From an uncultured Lachnospiraceae bacterium (GTDB lineage Bacteria > Bacillota > Clostridia > Lachnospirales > Lachnospiraceae): a DNA stretch of 36,972 bases. The position numbers were made by a program, and so were the translations under genes. The stretch spans positions 1 to 36,972 of the forward strand of contig CANQUA010000032.1 in assembly GCA_947626915.1 (NCBI GenBank), read 5' to 3'. A model generated the notes under the pieces. That model saw only the letters and a program-made list of their open reading frames with translations, had not been told where the DNA came from and ran no database searches. Shown piece after piece: positions 7,328 to 14,632 of this stretch. The stretch's first letter is position 1. Each line of letters opens with the position of its first letter.

Positions 7328-7714
7328 ATGACGGTAATTACGATTGCGGCGATCGGGATCGCGGCGGTGCTTCTGGCAGTGCAGTTTAAAGCGGTGAAAG
7401 GGGAATACAGCGTCTACCTGACGGTGGCGGCCGGGCTGGCGATCTGTTTTTACAGCGCCGCGCGGCTGAAAACGGTGGTGGAGACATTCCGGCAGATCAT
7501 GTCCTATATTCAGATCGACAGCGTTTATCTGGATACGCTGCTGAAAATGACAGGGATCGCCTACATTGCGGAATTTGCTTCCGGCATCTGCCGGGATTCC
7601 GGGTACGGGTCGCTTGGCAGCCAGATTGAAATATTCGGGAAATTGTCCCTGCTGGCGGTCAGTATGCCGATTTTGCTGGCGCTTTTGGAAACCGTGAGGG
7701 GGTTTCTCGCATGA
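7328..7714 (+). CDS. spoIIIAD: Stage III sporulation protein AD
   Basis: A 128-aa polytopic membrane protein, related to SpoIIIAC and extended at the C-terminus. Hydrophobic helices lie at about 4-20, 30-46, 77-92 and 104-126. The amphipathic stretch YIQIDSVYLDTLLKMTGIAY is typical of the family. A GGGGGAG site precedes the ATG, and the stop overlaps the spoIIIAE start by 4 bp. Confidence 0.95.
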   Translation: MTVITIAAIGIAAVLLAVQFKAVKGEYSVYLTVAAGLAICFYSAARLKTVVETFRQIMSYIQIDSVYLDTLLKMTGIAYIAEFASGICRDSGYGSLGSQIEIFGKLSLLAVSMPILLALLETVRGFLA

Positions 7715-8934
7715 GGCGGCGCGGGAAACGAACGGTTTTGAGAGCGGCCGCAGGGTACTGGGTCCTGACGGCGATGCTATCGCTGCTCTTCGGCGGACAG
7801 GCCCGCGCGGGGGAGGCAGGCCGGGGCGTGGGGACCTTTTCCGACGCATATGAGTCGGCGGGCCTGGGAGACATCATGGACCGTCTGAAGCTGGATGAGG
7901 TGGAAGCGTATCTGGCCGGGCAGCAGGATGGAGGGGAAACGGATCTGCCGGGACTGACGGAAGCGATGAAGCAGCTGATGCGTGGCGACCTGACGATGCT
8001 GGGGCAGGAACTGATCCGGGCGCTGAAAACGTCCTTGTTATCGGAAGTTTCTCTGGGCAGCCGCCTTGTGGGGCAGATACTGCTGCTGGGGATCCTGAGC
8101 GCGGTCTTCCGCAATTTTTCCGGTATTTTTCAGACCAGCCAGGTTTCGGAGACCGGTTTTTTCGTCACCTATCTGCTGCTGTTCACGTTTCAGATGGCGG
8201 CGCTGTCGGTCAGTATGCGCGTGGCGGCGGAGACGGTGGAGCAGATCCTGGGGTTTATGAAGGTGCTGATGCCGGCGTATTTTCTGGCGGTGGCTTTTTC
8301 AGGGGCTAATTTATCGGCGGCTGCCATGTATGAGGCGGCGATGCTGGGCATGACCGCCGGGGAAGGACTGCTGCATACGGTTATGATCCCTCTGGTGCGG
8401 GTGCTTCTGGTCCTGACCATGGCGGGAAACCTGATGAAAGAAAATCATTTTTCAAGGCTGACGGTCCTCGTGGAGCAGGCAATCGGCTGGGGGATGAAGA
8501 CGCTTCTGGGAGTGGTGCTGGGCGCTCATCTGCTGCAGGCGCTGGTCCTGCCTTACGTGGATTCCGTGAAAAACGGAACCGTTCAGAAGCTGGTGGGAAT
8601 GATACCGGGGATCGGCCAGGGAGCGGCGGCGGTGACGCAGATGTTCCTAGGAGCGGGCGCGCTGATCCGCAACTGTCTGGGAGCGGCGGCGGTGGCGATT
8701 TTGCTGGTCCTGGTCGCCGCCCCGGTCATTAAGCTTTGGTTTTTGACGGTACTCTATCAATGTCTGGCGGCGGTCATGGAACCGATCTGCGATAAACGGA
8801 TCCTGAACTGCGTCCTGGCGGCGGCCAAGGGACATAAACTGCTTCTGCAGATCGTGTTCACGGCGGTTTTTCTGCTGGTTATCACGGTGGCCGTGGCGGG
8901 CGCGGGGACGAGCGCGGCTTATTTTGCCGGATGA
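7711..8934 (+). CDS. spoIIIAE: Stage III sporulation protein AE
   Basis: A 407-aa polytopic membrane protein, the largest SpoIIIA membrane component. It has an N-terminal signal-like helix (about 11-30), a soluble segment rich in charged residues (about 35-105), and then seven or eight hydrophobic helices to the C-terminus, including a Gly-rich GMIPGIGQGAAAVTQMFLGAG stretch typical of the family. It overlaps spoIIIAD by 4 bp and is followed by spoIIIAF after 18 bp. Length is as expected. Confidence 0.95.
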   Translation: MRRRGKRTVLRAAAGYWVLTAMLSLLFGGQARAGEAGRGVGTFSDAYESAGLGDIMDRLKLDEVEAYLAGQQDGGETDLPGLTEAMKQLMRGDLTMLGQELIRALKTSLLSEVSLGSRLVGQILLLGILSAVFRNFSGIFQTSQVSETGFFVTYLLLFTFQMAALSVSMRVAAETVEQILGFMKVLMPAYFLAVAFSGANLSAAAMYEAAMLGMTAGEGLLHTVMIPLVRVLLVLTMAGNLMKENHFSRLTVLVEQAIGWGMKTLLGVVLGAHLLQALVLPYVDSVKNGTVQKLVGMIPGIGQGAAAVTQMFLGAGALIRNCLGAAAVAILLVLVAAPVIKLWFLTVLYQCLAAVMEPICDKRILNCVLAAAKGHKLLLQIVFTAVFLLVITVAVAGAGTSAAYFAG

Positions 8935-8952
8935 AACGGAGGTGGGGCAGAC

Positions 8953-9702
8953 TTGTCGGCGCTGTACGGATGGGTGGAAAATATTCTGTTCTTTCTTATA
9001 TTAATGAGCCTGGCGGAAACGCTTCTGCCGTCAAAGGCCTACGGGAACTATATCCGCTTTTTTGCCGGGATCGTGCTGATCCTGGTCGCGGCCCGGCCTC
9101 TTCTGGACGGTTTGCAGCTGGAGGAGGTGATCCGCGGGAATTTCGGGCAGTTTCAGTTCCAGGCGGAGGCGAAGGAATTGCGGCAGGAGATATTGGGGAT
9201 CGAAAAGGAACGGCTCCAAAGAGTCATGGCGGATTATGAGGCGGAGGCGGCCAGGCAGGTGGAGGCGATGGCGAGGGAGGAGGGATTGAAACCATCCGGC
9301 GTCAGGGTGACCATTGAGACAGACGAGACGAAAGAGACCTACGGAACCGTGGTAAGGGTCCGGATGACGGTGGCCGCGGAGACGGAAGGCGGTTCGGGCG
9401 GCGAAACGGACACGGCGTCCGAACCGGTACAGGGGGTGGAGGAGATCGAACCGGTATCCGTGAAAATGGAGCCCATCGGCGCTTCCTCCGATCCGGCGGA
9501 AGAAACGGAAAACGGGGAAGCCGGAAGCGGGGATGAATCGGTCCCGCAGGAAGCCGCGCAGGGGCAGGACGGGGGAAAAGCGAACGGGACCGGGATCCTG
9601 CAGCATCCGGAGCCGGCCGGGCTGGCAAAACTGAGAAGAAAGGTGGAGAGTTATTATGGGCTGGAATCCGAAAACGTGGAAATTCGACTGGAAGAGCGGT
9701 AA
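8953..9702 (+). CDS. spoIIIAF: Stage III sporulation protein AF
   Basis: A 249-aa membrane-anchored protein of the SpoIIIA complex. Two hydrophobic helices (about 8-22 and 32-50) carry the sequence LPSKAYGNYIRFFAGIVLI typical of the family, followed by a long soluble domain. The start is TTG at 8953 with GGAGG ending ten bases upstream; no better ATG exists. The protein is longer than the usual ~200 aa because of an acidic Gly/Glu/Ser-rich insertion at about 140-220. The end of the gene overlaps spoIIIAG by 47 bp. Confidence 0.92.
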   Translation: MSALYGWVENILFFLILMSLAETLLPSKAYGNYIRFFAGIVLILVAARPLLDGLQLEEVIRGNFGQFQFQAEAKELRQEILGIEKERLQRVMADYEAEAARQVEAMAREEGLKPSGVRVTIETDETKETYGTVVRVRMTVAAETEGGSGGETDTASEPVQGVEEIEPVSVKMEPIGASSDPAEETENGEAGSGDESVPQEAAQGQDGGKANGTGILQHPEPAGLAKLRRKVESYYGLESENVEIRLEER

Positions 9703-10288
9703 GGACCGCTGGCTGGTTCTGCTGGCGGCAGGCCTCATACTCCTGATTCTGGCGTTTCCGATGGACCGGCGGGAGGTAGTGACCCGGGACGGAATGGGCG
9801 AGAGTTTGTCCGGCACGTCCGGAACCGGGTCTGAGCAGCCGGCAGGACGGGACTTTGATCTTCTGGAGGACCAGGAGGATCCGGCCGGCTCAGCCTATGA
9901 ACGGCAGCTGGAGCGGCGGCTGGAGGAGCTGCTGCGCCAGGTAGAGGGAGTGGGAAACGTGGAGGTGATGATCGTCCTGAAGTCCACGGAAGAAAAGGTC
10001 TGGCGCGTCGATAAGGATACCGTTTATTCTTCCACCCAGGAAAACGATGCGGGCGGCGGGAGCAGGTTGGTCCAGAGCCAGGAGATCTCTGAAAAAACGA
10101 TCCTTACCGGTCAGAACGGGAACGGGGAACCGCTCCTGGAAAAGCAGCTTTATCCGGAAATCAGCGGCGTCGTGGTCAGCGCGGAGGGCGGAGGAAGCCC
10201 GAAGATACAGGCGGAAATTTCCGCGGCCGTGGAAGCATTATTCGGCGTTCCTTCTCATAAAATAAAAGTACTAAAGCGGGTAGAATAA
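9656..10288 (+). CDS. spoIIIAG: Stage III sporulation protein AG
   Basis: A 210-aa protein with one membrane helix (about 18-36) and a soluble part that in B. subtilis forms a large ring in the intermembrane space between mother cell and forespore. The ring-building motif region YERQLERRLEELLRQVEGVG and NVEVMIVLKS are visible at about 82-115, and VSAEGGGSPKIQAEISAAVEALFGV near the end. The ATG at 9656 has GGTGGAG upstream and lies within the spoIIIAF gene. Confidence 0.93.
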   Translation: MGWNPKTWKFDWKSGKDRWLVLLAAGLILLILAFPMDRREVVTRDGMGESLSGTSGTGSEQPAGRDFDLLEDQEDPAGSAYERQLERRLEELLRQVEGVGNVEVMIVLKSTEEKVWRVDKDTVYSSTQENDAGGGSRLVQSQEISEKTILTGQNGNGEPLLEKQLYPEISGVVVSAEGGGSPKIQAEISAAVEALFGVPSHKIKVLKRVE

Positions 10289-10304
10289 AAAAGGAGTGAC
10301 GTGC

Positions 10305-11153
10305 ATGAGGCTCAAATGGAAAAAGGATTTTAAGAACGTCAATATGAAAAAGCTGTTCCGCCGCAACCAGATCATTGTCACGACGCTGGTGGTCATGATC
10401 GCGGCGGCGGGGTATCTGAACTACGCGGGGCGGGAAGAACTGACCGGGGACGGCGCCTACGAGGCGGGAGTGTCGGACATTTCCCAGGAAGATATCCTGG
10501 CGGAGAATCAGAGGGTGCTGGACGCCGCGGGAGATTACGAAGAGATCTACAGTCTGGATCAGGACTACGACCAGATCGAGGAAGCGGAATCAATGGCGGA
10601 TGACAGTCTGGTGTCTGCCCAGCCCCAGGGAGGCATGGTAGCGGATCAGATTGAACAGATCGAAAACGGGACCCAGCTGGCGCAGGCCGGTCAGACGGCG
10701 CCTGAGACCATTGCCGCCGACGCCGGGATGGAAGAGGACGCGCTCACGGGGCTTGAAAATCCCGGGGAGGCGATCCTTACCAGCGGGCTCAGCGTTTCGG
10801 ATTACATAGCCAGCGTGCAGCTGAGCCGCGAGCAGGTCAGGGCCCGCACCCGCGAGACGCTCCTGAACATTATCAATAACACCAATATTGAAGAGGCAGC
10901 CAAGCAGGAGGCCATCCGGAGCATGATCGAGCTGACGGAGATCGCCGAGAAAGAAAACGCGGCGGAAACGCTTCTGCTGGCGAAGGGATTTGCCGACCCG
11001 GTGGTCAGCATTTCCGCGGATAAAGTGGATGTGGTCATCAACGCGGCCTCGATCACGGATCCGCAGCGGGCGCAGATCGAGGATATCGTGAAGCGAAAGG
11101 CAGAGGTGAGCGCGGAAAGCATCATTATCACGCTGCTGAATCTGGCCGAATAG
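10305..11153 (+). CDS. spoIIIAH: Stage III sporulation protein AH
   Basis: A 282-aa protein with a single N-terminal membrane helix (about 20-37) and a soluble C-terminal domain related to EscJ/PrgK ring proteins of type III secretion. In B. subtilis it binds SpoIIQ from the forespore to join the two halves of the channel. The conserved C-terminal region runs from about 165 (VQLSREQVRARTRETLLNII) to the end. A 100-residue acidic, Gln/Asp-rich linker lies before it. ATG 10305 was chosen because AAGGAG lies eight bases upstream; the GTG at 10296 overlaps that site. Last gene of the operon. Confidence 0.93.
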   Translation: MRLKWKKDFKNVNMKKLFRRNQIIVTTLVVMIAAAGYLNYAGREELTGDGAYEAGVSDISQEDILAENQRVLDAAGDYEEIYSLDQDYDQIEEAESMADDSLVSAQPQGGMVADQIEQIENGTQLAQAGQTAPETIAADAGMEEDALTGLENPGEAILTSGLSVSDYIASVQLSREQVRARTRETLLNIINNTNIEEAAKQEAIRSMIELTEIAEKENAAETLLLAKGFADPVVSISADKVDVVINAASITDPQRAQIEDIVKRKAEVSAESIIITLLNLAE

Positions 11154-11173
11154 ACAAATGTGTCCGATTTCTC

Positions 11174-11202
11174 TTTTCAAACAAGAGTATTTTTGCTATA
11201 AT
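11174..11202 (+). promoter_or_regulatory. Putative sigma-A promoter for the Asp23/Gls24 gene
   Basis: TATAAT at 11197-11202 is a perfect -10, with TTTTCA at 11174-11179 as a weak -35 and a 17-bp spacer. It lies in the AT-rich gap after spoIIIAH, 34 bp before the GTG start, and would uncouple the core-gene run from the sporulation operon. Confidence 0.55.
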
Positions 11203-11236
11203 AGGCTATCATAGGAATTATGAGGAGGTTATAGCC

Positions 11237-11623
11237 GTGACAGAGACTGAAGGCAGGAATACTCATACAGTGTACGAGAAGGATACGATCGGAGAGGTTC
11301 AGATCGCCGACGAGGTAGTTGCGATCATTGCGGGCCTGGCGGCTACAGAGGTGGATGGCGTGGATTCCATGGCCGGCAATATCACCAATGAATGGGTCAG
11401 CAGGCTGGGAATGAAGAAATTGTCCAAAGGCGTCAAGGTGGAGGTGACCGAGGAGCATGTGTCGGTGTACCTTTCCCTGATCATGAAATACGGATACGGG
11501 ATCCCGGAGGTTTCCGAGAAGGTGCAGGAGAAGGTAAAAAGCGCCATCGAGAATATGACGGGCCTGTCTGTGCTGGATGTGAACATCCGGATCGCCGGCG
11601 TCAACATGGAGGGCGAACACTGA
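11237..11623 (+). CDS. Asp23/Gls24 family envelope stress protein
   Basis: A 128-aa Asp23/Gls24 (DUF322) family protein. These proteins sit at the membrane of Gram-positive bacteria and are tied to alkaline and envelope stress; the molecular role is unclear. Family marks: IADEVVAIIAGLAATEVDGV near residue 21, KGVKVEV, the VYLSLIMKYGYGIPEV segment and a C-terminal VLDVNIRIAGV strand. The GTG start has AGGAGGT six bases upstream. In Clostridia this gene commonly precedes nusB, as here. A hairpin with a short T run follows, so part of transcription may stop before nusB. Confidence 0.93.
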   Translation: MTETEGRNTHTVYEKDTIGEVQIADEVVAIIAGLAATEVDGVDSMAGNITNEWVSRLGMKKLSKGVKVEVTEEHVSVYLSLIMKYGYGIPEVSEKVQEKVKSAIENMTGLSVLDVNIRIAGVNMEGEH

Positions 11624-11629
11624 CCGATA

Positions 11630-11672
11630 GGGACGCGGTTTCCGGAAGGGACCGCGTCCCCGGGCGGCTTTT
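11630..11672 (+). terminator. Hairpin between Asp23 gene and nusB
   Basis: A perfect 10-bp GC-rich stem (11630-11639 with 11651-11660) has an 11-nt loop, with TTTT at 11669-11672. The T run is short and starts eight bases after the stem, so it may be a leaky terminator or an mRNA-stabilising stem. Confidence 0.5.
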
Positions 11673-11704
11673 GCAGCAGGGGTAAGAACCAGGGAGGACA
11701 GAGG

Positions 11705-12163
11705 ATGACCAGGAGAGAATTGCGCGAGCATTGCTTTAAGATGCTGTTCTGCGCAGATTTTTATCCGGCCGCGGAGACGGAGCAGCAGTTTGTCCGTTAT
11801 TTTGAAGCGCCGGAAGAGGACGAGACCGAACAAGACGGCAGCAGCGTGACGCTTCATCAGCCGAACGCGGACATGGAGGAAATGAACTATCTGGTAAAGA
11901 AAGCGGAAATGATCCTGGCGAAACTTCCGGAACTGGATGAGAAGATCGACAGCGTGGCCGAGGGCTGGAAAACGAAACGGATGGGCAAGGTGGATCTGAC
12001 GATTTTGCGGCTGGCGCTTTATGAGATATTGTATGACAAGGAGATCCCGGAAAAGGTCGCGATCAATGAGGCCGTGGAGCTGGCGAAAAAATTCGGCCAG
12101 AACGAGTCTCCCTCCTTTGTAAACGGGGTTCTGGCGAAGCTGGTCCGGACAGAGGCGGAGTGA
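11705..12163 (+). CDS. nusB: Transcription antitermination factor NusB
   Basis: A 152-aa all-helical RNA-binding protein that joins NusE (S10) and boxA RNA to prevent early termination on rRNA operons. Family marks: RRELREHCFKMLFCADF at the N-terminus, WKTKRMGKVDLTILRLALYEI, then VAINEAVELAKKFGQNESPSFVNGVLAKL at the C-terminus. It starts downstream of GGGAGGA and is followed by xseA after 4 bp, a common order in Firmicutes. Confidence 0.96.
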   Translation: MTRRELREHCFKMLFCADFYPAAETEQQFVRYFEAPEEDETEQDGSSVTLHQPNADMEEMNYLVKKAEMILAKLPELDEKIDSVAEGWKTKRMGKVDLTILRLALYEILYDKEIPEKVAINEAVELAKKFGQNESPSFVNGVLAKLVRTEAE

Positions 12164-12167
12164 AAGC

Positions 12168-13397
12168 ATGGCGGAAGCAAACGTCTATTCGGTCGGGCAG
12201 GTAAATAAATACATCAAAAACATGTTCAGCCAGGATTTCTTCCTGCGGCGGTTAAGCGTCCGGGGAGAGATTTCCGGCTGTAAATATCATACGGCCGGGC
12301 ATATCTATTTTACACTGAAGGATGAAACCGGCGTGCTGGAGGCGATCATGTTCGCCGGCCAGAGGAAAAATCTGAAATTTCAGCTCCAGACCGGCCAGCG
12401 CGTGGTGGTCGGCGGTTACATTGACATCTACGAGAAGACCGGGCAGTACAAGCTGTACGCGCTGGAGGTCCGGCGGGACGGGATCGGGGATCTGTACGAG
12501 CGGTTCCAGAAGCTGCGGAACGATCTGGAAGACATGGGCCTGTTTTCCAGCGAGTACAAGCAGCCGATCCCCAAATATGCCAGGACCGTGGGCGTGGTTA
12601 CGGCGGATACCGGGGCGGCGATTCACGATATCGAGACGGTAGCCGCCCGCAGGAACCCCTATGTCCAGCTGATCCTGTATCCGGCGCTGGTGCAGGGAGA
12701 GAACGCGAAATACAGTATTGTGAAAGGGATCCGGACCCTGGATGCCATGGGCCTGGACGTGATAATCGTCGGCCGGGGCGGCGGTTCCATCGAGGAATTG
12801 TGGGCTTTTAATGAGGAAATGGTCGCGCAGGCTATTTTTGACTGCCGGACGCCGGTGATTTCGGCCGTGGGTCATGAAACGGACGTGACGATCGCTGATT
12901 ATGTGGCGGATATGCGCGCTCCGACGCCTTCAGCCGCGGCGGAGCTGGCGGTGTTTGATTACAGCCAGTTCGCCGATCGTGTGAATGTGATCCGGCAGGC
13001 CCTGATCCGGGGCATGGAACGCAGCCTGGAGCGGAAGCGGTACCGGGTCGAACAGGGAAGGCTGCGTCTGGAGATGCACCATCCGGAGCGCCGTCTGAAC
13101 GACAGCCGCCTGCGGCTGGCGGACATGGAGGAACAGATGCGGCAGATCCTGGAACGTCAGCTGACGGACCGGAAGCACCGGCTGGCGCTTCTGAGCGGCA
13201 GGCTGGACGGACGGTCGCCGCTTAAGAGACTGAGCGGCGGGTTCGGATATGTGACGGACGCGTCGGGCCGCGCGGTGGATTCCGTGCGGGAGGTCGCGGA
13301 AGGACAGACGCTGGATGTCCGTTTCGCCGACGGGCGCGTGCGGACGCGGGTATTGGAGAGAGAAGAACTGACGGCGGGAGCCGGGGAGCGGGAATAG
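12168..13397 (+). CDS. xseA: Exodeoxyribonuclease VII large subunit
   Basis: A 409-aa catalytic subunit of exonuclease VII, which degrades single-stranded DNA to oligonucleotides. The N-terminal OB-fold (about 5-105) includes SVGQVNKYIKNMF and GEISGCKYHTAGHIYFTLKD. The catalytic domain includes VVTADTGAAIHDI, IIVGRGGGSIEELWAFNEE near 200 and the conserved SAVGHETDVTIADYVADMRAPTPSAAAEL. A coiled-coil region (about 275-345) and a C-terminal GFGYV segment follow. It pairs with xseB 51 bp downstream. Confidence 0.97.
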   Translation: MAEANVYSVGQVNKYIKNMFSQDFFLRRLSVRGEISGCKYHTAGHIYFTLKDETGVLEAIMFAGQRKNLKFQLQTGQRVVVGGYIDIYEKTGQYKLYALEVRRDGIGDLYERFQKLRNDLEDMGLFSSEYKQPIPKYARTVGVVTADTGAAIHDIETVAARRNPYVQLILYPALVQGENAKYSIVKGIRTLDAMGLDVIIVGRGGGSIEELWAFNEEMVAQAIFDCRTPVISAVGHETDVTIADYVADMRAPTPSAAAELAVFDYSQFADRVNVIRQALIRGMERSLERKRYRVEQGRLRLEMHHPERRLNDSRLRLADMEEQMRQILERQLTDRKHRLALLSGRLDGRSPLKRLSGGFGYVTDASGRAVDSVREVAEGQTLDVRFADGRVRTRVLEREELTAGAGERE

Positions 13398-13448
13398 GCA
13401 GTTCACGTCCGGCCGGATCGGGACGGAGAAAGCGGCAGAGGAGCTTTT

Positions 13449-13730
13449 ATGGCGGAAGGCAGAGAATTCGATTTGGAAGAAAAAACATTGCAGGCGGGAG
13501 ACGGGGCCGGACAGGCAGAGACAGAGGAAAAAGAACTGAGCATTGAGGAGTCTCTGGCGGAGCTGGAGGACCTCATTGAGAAAATGGAGGACCGCGGCAG
13601 CACGCTGGAGCAGACGTTTGCCTATTACGAAAAGGGTATGAAACTGGTGAAAGCCTGCACCGAGAAGATCGGTCGGGTGGAGAAAAAGATCATAAAACTG
13701 GCGGAGGAAGGACAGAGCAATGGAGTTTGA
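13449..13730 (+). CDS. xseB: Exodeoxyribonuclease VII small subunit
   Basis: A 93-aa small subunit that binds the XseA coiled-coil. The family core ESLAELEDLIEKMEDRGSTLEQTFAYYEKGMKLVKAC is at about 34-72. The N-terminal ~30 residues are an acidic extension not needed by the family. GAGGAG lies six bases before the ATG. The gene overlaps ispA by 11 bp. Confidence 0.95.
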   Translation: MAEGREFDLEEKTLQAGDGAGQAETEEKELSIEESLAELEDLIEKMEDRGSTLEQTFAYYEKGMKLVKACTEKIGRVEKKIIKLAEEGQSNGV

Positions 13731-14607
13731 ACAGTGGCTGAAGGAAGCGGCCGCCCGGACGGACGCGGTGGTCTGCGCGTATCTGCCCGCTGAGGAAGGG
13801 TATCAGAAAACGGTGCTTTCCGCCATGAATTACAGCGTAAAGGCCGGAGGCAAGAGACTGCGCCCGCTGTTTCTGCGGGAGGTTTACCGGCTTTTCGGCG
13901 GGACAGGCCGGGAGGAGGAGCCGTTTATGGCGGCCATCGAGATGATACATACCTTCTCGCTGGTCCACGACGATCTGCCCTGTATGGACAACGACGAATA
14001 CCGCCGGGGACGCTATACGACCTGGAAGGCTTACGGTTACGATATGGCGGTGCTGGCGGGAGACGCCCTGGCGATCTATGCGTTCGAGACCGCCGCGAAA
14101 GCGTTTGCCATGACGGACAGACCGGACAGAGTGGCCCGCTGCATGGAGCTTCTGGCCCGGAAAAGCGGGATTTACGGTATGATCGGCGGACAGACGGCCG
14201 ATGTGGAACTGACAGGAAAGCCGCTGGATCGGCAGCAGCTGGATTTCATATACCGCCTGAAGACCGGCGCGCTCCTGGAAGCCCCGATGATGATCGGCGC
14301 GATTCTGGCGGGAGCGGAAGAGGAGCAGGTGAGCACCGTGGAGCGGATGGCTGCCTGCGTGGGACAGGCGTTCCAGATCCAGGACGATATTCTGGATTTG
14401 ACCAGCAGCCGGGAAGTGCTGGGAAAGCCTGTGTTCAGCGATGAAAAAAATCACAAGACCACTTACGTGAGCCTGTACGGTATGGAGCAGGCCCGAAAAG
14501 AGGCGGAGAGGCTGTCGCGGGAGGCGACGGATATCCTGGAGACGCTTCCGGGCAGTCACGAGATGCTGCGGCAGCTGATCCTTCAGCTTGTGACCAGAGT
14601 AAAATAG
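13720..14607 (+). CDS. ispA: Farnesyl/geranyl diphosphate synthase (polyprenyl synthetase)
   Basis: A 295-aa trans-isoprenyl diphosphate synthase that condenses isopentenyl diphosphate with an allylic primer. The first Asp-rich motif is DDLPCMDND (near residue 86) and the second is DDILD (near 224). GGKRLRPLF near 46 binds the substrate diphosphate. The gene overlaps xseB and is followed by dxs, giving the usual xseB-ispA-dxs order of Clostridia, so precursor supply and chain building are co-expressed. Chain length (C15 or C20) cannot be fixed from sequence alone. Confidence 0.95.
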   Translation: MEFEQWLKEAAARTDAVVCAYLPAEEGYQKTVLSAMNYSVKAGGKRLRPLFLREVYRLFGGTGREEEPFMAAIEMIHTFSLVHDDLPCMDNDEYRRGRYTTWKAYGYDMAVLAGDALAIYAFETAAKAFAMTDRPDRVARCMELLARKSGIYGMIGGQTADVELTGKPLDRQQLDFIYRLKTGALLEAPMMIGAILAGAEEEQVSTVERMAACVGQAFQIQDDILDLTSSREVLGKPVFSDEKNHKTTYVSLYGMEQARKEAERLSREATDILETLPGSHEMLRQLILQLVTRVK

Positions 14608-14632
14608 CTACGAAAAGGAAAGATCATCGGAA